A DNA stretch of 9,263 bases from Thermodesulfobacteriota bacterium (GTDB taxonomy: Bacteria; Desulfobacterota; BSN033; UBA1163): positions 1-9,263 of the forward strand of contig JASEIE010000027.1 of the NCBI GenBank assembly GCA_030024065.1, given 5' to 3'. The notes under the pieces were generated by a model, which was given only the letters and a program-made list of their open reading frames with translations, searched no databases and had not been told where the DNA came from. Every line of letters starts with the position of its first letter. Position 1 is the first letter of the stretch. The position numbers were made by a program, and so were the translations under genes. Of the stretch, positions 6,461 to 9,263 are shown piece after piece.

Positions 6461-8841
6461 TTTTTACTCCGAACTCTGAACTCCGAACGCTTAACTTTTT
6501 TGTTGGCAAGGGCAACCCTTAACACTTCATCCATATGTTTAACCGGGATGAAGTTCATCTTCTTGCGAAGGTGTGAGGGAAGCTCGATCAGGTCTTTCTT
6601 ATTCCGGTAGGGGATGATCACACTTTTGATATCGGCTCGAAGGGCAGCCAGCGCCTTTTCCTTGAGACCTCCCACAGGGAGCACTCTTCCTCTCAGCGTG
6701 ATCTCGCCGGTCATGGCCACCTCTTTTTTTACCGGGATGCCGGTCAGGGCAGAGATGAGGGAAACGGCCATCGTAATTCCGGCAGAGGGTCCATCTTTTG
6801 GAATGGCGCCTGAGGGGACATGGATATGGATCTCTTTTTCGTTCAGACTATTTGCATTGATCCGATAGGTCTTTCCTCTGGAGCGCGCATAGGTGAGGGC
6901 AGCTTGTGCTGACTCCTTCATCACCTCCCCAAGATGGCCGGTGAGAATGAGCGATCCCTTGCCAGGAGTGGTCGAGGCCTCCACATGAAGGATCTCACCA
7001 CCGCTCTCCGTCCATGCCAGACCTGTTGCCACACCGATCTCGTTTCGCTCCTGCTCCTCATCAGGCAAGAAAGAGGGTGGTCCCAGAAATTGATGAAGGT
7101 TTCTTGTACTGATCTTCGTTTGTTCTTTCTTTCCCTCGGCCACTTTTCTCGCCACCTTTCTGCAGATGGCGGCCAACTCCCTTTCGAGATTGCGGAGACC
7201 TGCCTCCTGGGTAAATTGAGAGATAATCTGGAGAATGGCCTGATCGGAGATTTCGAGAAACGTTGAATCGATTCCATTCTCCTCCATCTGTCTCGGAAGA
7301 AGGAAAGTCCGGGCGATCTTCAGCTTTTCGAAATCCGTATATCCGGGGATTTCGATGATCTCCATCCGGTCTTTGAGGGCAGAGGGAATGGGATCGGTCA
7401 CATTTCCGGTGGTGATGAACATCACCTGAGAGAGGTCAAAGGGAAGGTTGAGATAGTGGTCGCTGAAGGCGTTGTTCTGCTCCGGATCGAGGACCTCAAG
7501 AAGTGCAGAGGACGGGTCTCCCCGGAAATCGGCGCCGATCTTATCCACCTCATCCATCATGAAAACGGGATTGTTGCTGCCGGCCTGCTTGATCGATTGG
7601 ATGATCCGTCCGGGCATGGCGCCCACATAGGTGCGGCGATGGCCCCGAATCTCAGCCTCATCTCTTATTCCTCCCAGAGAGATCCTGACAAATTTTCTTC
7701 CGAGGGCTCTGGCAATCGATCTCCCCAGTGAGGTCTTTCCAACCCCGGGAGGGCCGATAAAGCAGAGGATGGGCCCCTTTATCTTCTTCTTCAGTTTGTG
7801 AACGCTCAGGTATTCCAAAATCCGTTCCTTCACCTTTTCCAGATTATAGTGGTCCTCGTCCAGGACCTCTTTTGCCTTTTTAATATCGAGGTTATTGGCG
7901 GTCGATCTGGACCAGGGCATCTCGGTCAGCCAGTCGAGATAAGTCCGAACGATGGAGGCCTCGGCAGTGTCCGGGTGCATCTGATCGAGTCGATTCAGCT
8001 CTTTACGGGTTTCCTTTTCCACCTCTTTGGGCATCTTTGCTTTTGTGATCTTCTGCCGGAGTTCTTTGAACTCCTTCGTCTGCTCATCCGCCTCACCCAG
8101 TTCGCTTCGAATGGCCCTCATCTGTTCTCGAAGGAAGTATTCCCTCTGGGTTTTGGTCATCTCTTCCTTTGCCTGGGTTTGAATCTTTGCCTGCATGGTG
8201 AGGACCTGGGCCTCTTTTCCGAGGAGATCGTTGACCGTCTTTAACCTTTCGATGGGATCGAAAATCTCCAGGATTTCCTGAGCCTTCTCCACTGGAAGTT
8301 CCAGATTGGAGGCGACCAGATCAGCCAGCCTTCCCGGATCGTCAACACTTTCAAGGACGAACATCAGATCCGGGGAGATGAATTTGCCGTAGGAGACGAT
8401 CCTCTCCAGCTGTTCCCTCACATTTCTCATCAGGGCTTCCGTCTCCAGAGTGATCTCCGTGATGAAAGGGTCTTTCATATTCTCCACTCTGACGAGAAGG
8501 TAAGGCGCTGCCTGGAGGGTCTCTTTAATGGTGGCCTTGGAGAGTCCCTGGACGAGGATCTTGATCTTGCCATCAGGAAGTTTGAGCATCTTCATGACAA
8601 GGGCGACCGTTCCCACCCGATAGAGGTCTTTGATGGCAGGATCCTCTTCGGAGAGATTCTTCTGAGCAACAAGGAAGATGAGGCGGTCTTTAGAGAGGGC
8701 TTCTTCCAGGGATTTAATCGACTTTTCCCGACTGATAAATAAGGGAAGGATCATGTAGGGAAAGACGACAATATCCCTTACAGGAAGGAGGGGAAGCCTG
8801 TCCGGAAGTGATAAAAATTCCTTTTCACGATCTCTTTTCAT
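6457..8841 (-). CDS. lon: ATP-dependent protease Lon (LonA type)
   Basis: Cytosolic AAA+ serine protease that degrades misfolded and selected regulatory proteins as a hexamer. It has 794 residues, close to the 784 of E. coli Lon. The N-terminal LON domain starts with [25 protein letters not shown] sequence (about 15-35) and runs to about 205. A charged helical linker follows, including [12 protein letters not shown] (233-244). The AAA+ module has Walker A GPPGVGKT (363-370), Walker [10 protein letters not shown] (426-434) and a conserved [12 protein letters not shown] segment (401-412). The protease domain has the catalytic Ser686 in PKDGPSAG and Lys729 in GGLKEKA, matching the E. coli Ser679/Lys722 spacing of 43. 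No transmembrane helices, so it is not LonB. The ATG at 8841 has a weak AAGG site close by. The tail past about residue 785 ([11 protein letters not shown]) is encoded largely by a simple repeat. Overlaps thiL and is probably cotranscribed with it. Confidence 0.99.
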   Translation of the reverse strand: MKRDREKEFLSLPDRLPLLPVRDIVVFPYMILPLFISREKSIKSLEEALSKDRLIFLVAQKNLSEEDPAIKDLYRVGTVALVMKMLKLPDGKIKILVQGLSKATIKETLQAAPYLLVRVENMKDPFITEITLETEALMRNVREQLERIVSYGKFISPDLMFVLESVDDPGRLADLVASNLELPVEKAQEILEIFDPIERLKTVNDLLGKEAQVLTMQAKIQTQAKEEMTKTQREYFLREQMRAIRSELGEADEQTKEFKELRQKITKAKMPKEVEKETRKELNRLDQMHPDTAEASIVRTYLDWLTEMPWSRSTANNLDIKKAKEVLDEDHYNLEKVKERILEYLSVHKLKKKIKGPILCFIGPPGVGKTSLGRSIARALGRKFVRISLGGIRDEAEIRGHRRTYVGAMPGRIIQSIKQAGSNNPVFMMDEVDKIGADFRGDPSSALLEVLDPEQNNAFSDHYLNLPFDLSQVMFITTGNVTDPIPSALKDRMEIIEIPGYTDFEKLKIARTFLLPRQMEENGIDSTFLEISDQAILQIISQFTQEAGLRNLERELAAICRKVARKVAEGKKEQTKISTRNLHQFLGPPSFLPDEEQERNEIGVATGLAWTESGGEILHVEASTTPGKGSLILTGHLGEVMKESAQAALTYARSRGKTYRINANSLNEKEIHIHVPSGAIPKDGPSAGITMAVSLISALTGIPVKKEVAMTGEITLRGRVLPVGGLKEKALAALRADIKSVIIPYRNKKDLIELPSHLRKKMNFIPVKHMDEVLRVALANKKVKRSEFRVRSKN
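6466..6488 (-). repeat. Heptamer tandem repeat at the 3' end of lon
   Basis: On the minus strand the units are GTTCGGA, GTTCAGA and GTTCGGA followed by GT, a 7-nt period with one mismatch. Because 7 is not a multiple of three, the frame shifts from unit to unit, giving the tail residues SEFRVRS of Lon. The last unit also provides GGAG for thiL. Confidence 0.8.
6467..6470 (-). promoter_or_regulatory. Shine-Dalgarno of thiL inside the end of lon
   Basis: On the minus strand this reads GGAG, 6 nt before the TTG start of thiL. It is formed by the last unit of the heptamer repeat at 6466-6488 and lies within the final lon codons. It supports the rare TTG start. Confidence 0.7.
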
Positions 8842-8850
8842 AGCGCCTTA

Positions 8851-8876
8851 AGCGAGCTCTGAAACTACCTCTCGCT
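8851..8876 (-). other. Small hairpin in the lon leader
   Basis: Perfect 6-bp arms, AGCGAG and CTCGCT, surround a 14-nt loop, ending about 10 nt before the lon start and just before the weak AAGG ribosome site. It could influence translation, but it has no recognised thermometer or riboswitch architecture and is short enough to be chance. Confidence 0.3.
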
Positions 8877-8880
8877 CCCT

Positions 8881-8975
8881 TGATTTCACAGATTTCAAAA
8901 AACGATTCCATAGATTTTTCTTTATTTATCAATGCATTTTAAATCTATGTAATCAGATCATAATCGGTGTAATCA
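8881..8975. repeat. Palindromic array of four 15-mers between rfaE2 and lon
   Basis: Two plus-strand copies, TGATTTCACAGATTT (8881-8895) and CGATTCCATAGATTT (8903-8917), face two minus-strand copies, TGATTACATAGATTT (8941-8955) and TGATTACACCGATTA (8961-8975). The 23-nt AT-rich centre is 8918-8940. The two arms agree at 25 of 30 motif positions, including a perfect 9-bp inverted repeat nearest the centre. Start-to-start spacing within a pair is 22 and 20 nt, about two helical turns. The outer minus-strand copy begins with the TGA stop of the adenylyltransferase gene. It fills most of the lon upstream region, so lon's promoter should lie within or beside it. Likely a dispersed repeat element or a multi-site operator. 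Confidence 0.7.
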
Positions 8976-9263
8976 GAGATTTCTGGACTTTTTCAGAAAT
9001 CTCTTTAAGATGGTTTCAATAATGTTAGAACTCGAGGCCCCTCCGACAAAAGGGATGATGATCACCTCTCCACCGGACCTCTCCACCGCTTCCTTTCCGA
9101 CCGTAGTCTCTTTCGTCCAATCGCCCCCTTTCACAAGGACGTGGGGCAGAAAAGAGGAGATGAGTTCCAGAGGAGTCGGTTCATCAAAGAGGGTGATATA
9201 GTCCACACACCAGAGGCCGGAGAGGATTTCTACTCTCTCCGCTTCGGGCAGGATAGGCCGCTT
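8973..9263 (-). CDS. rfaE2: C-terminal fragment of D-glycero-beta-D-manno-heptose 1-phosphate adenylyltransferase (RfaE2/HldE type)
   Basis: Transfers AMP from ATP to D-glycero-D-manno-heptose 1-phosphate, making ADP-heptose for the LPS inner core. The frame is open to the right window edge, so the 5' part is missing; the GTG at 9206 is internal. The visible 96 codons start RPILPEAERVEIL, then CVDYITLFDEPTPLELI, HVLVKGGDWTKETTVGKE and GGEVIIIPFVGGASSSNIIETI. These are the family blocks that follow the nucleotide-binding HxGH, which lies outside the window. It may be the stand-alone enzyme or the second half of bifunctional HldE; the window cannot tell. The last residues after NIIETI (LKRFLKKSRNL) go beyond the usual family end and fall in the hairpin sequence. 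Upstream of lon on the same strand, 131 bp away. Confidence 0.9.
   Translation of the reverse strand, partial: KRPILPEAERVEILSGLWCVDYITLFDEPTPLELISSFLPHVLVKGGDWTKETTVGKEAVERSGGEVIIIPFVGGASSSNIIETILKRFLKKSRNL
8975..9004. repeat. Perfect 11-bp hairpin at the end of the adenylyltransferase gene
   Basis: AGAGATTTCTG (8975-8985) pairs fully with CAGAAATCTCT (8994-9004) across an 8-nt loop. It covers the last nine codons and shares its first base with the four-copy array. No T tract follows in the minus direction, so it is not a standard rho-independent terminator. It could protect the 3' end, work with Rho, or be a terminal part of the neighbouring repeat. Confidence 0.65.

Noticed and set aside
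7798..8244. 148-codon open frame on the plus strand, opposite lon
   Set aside because: Leu/Phe-rich translation is the complement of the charged helical linker of Lon; no independent support.
8842..8972. A sigma-70 or sigma-32 promoter for lon
   Set aside because: Several AT-rich hexamers such as TTGATA and TTGAAA occur on the minus strand, but none pairs with a good -10 at 16-18 nt, and no CCCCAT box is present. A promoter must exist here or upstream, but I cannot place it.
8941..8977. 20-nt-period direct repeats suggesting a CRISPR fragment
   Set aside because: The copies are imperfect, only 15-16 nt long with 4-7-nt gaps, and are mirrored across a centre; there are no spacers of CRISPR length and no cas genes.

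Overview
The window looks like ordinary chromosomal core sequence from a Gram-negative bacterium of moderate GC content. A heptose-1-phosphate adenylyltransferase fragment implies an LPS-type outer membrane. The gene set (lon, thiL, hrcA-grpE-dnaK, a short FtsY) and the protein style would fit a Desulfobacterota/Deltaproteobacteria- or Nitrospirota-like lineage. That placement is an impression from the proteins, not a test.

Layout, read along the minus strand from right to left: the 3' end of an rfaE2/hldE-type gene (cut by the window edge); a 131-bp intergenic region filled by a palindromic repeat array; lon; thiL, whose TTG start overlaps the lon stop; a 273-bp intergenic region with a good sigma-70-type promoter; hrcA-grpE-dnaK as a tight operon; a strong rho-independent terminator; then ftsY with its own promoter and Shine-Dalgarno. 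At the far left, on the plus strand and converging on ftsY, lies the 3' end of a gene resembling the SWIM zinc-finger family.

Functionally this is a protein-quality-control neighbourhood: Lon (AAA+ protease), HrcA (heat-shock repressor), GrpE and DnaK (chaperone cycle). ThiL (thiamine pyrophosphate synthesis) sits between, and FtsY (membrane targeting) lies just beyond. DnaJ, commonly next after DnaK, is absent, because the operon ends at the terminator directly after dnaK. No canonical CIRCE operator is visible before hrcA; a different imperfect inverted repeat occupies the leader where an operator would be expected.

I found no new multi-gene system. The unexplained signals are non-coding: (i) a 95-bp array of four copies of a 15-mer in two head-to-head pairs between rfaE2 and lon, whose outermost copy contains the rfaE2 stop codon; (ii) a perfect 11-bp hairpin abutting it; (iii) a heptamer tandem repeat that encodes the lon C-terminal tail and supplies the thiL ribosome binding site; (iv) the non-CIRCE inverted repeat before hrcA. 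The only poorly characterised protein is the left-edge SWIM-like fragment.
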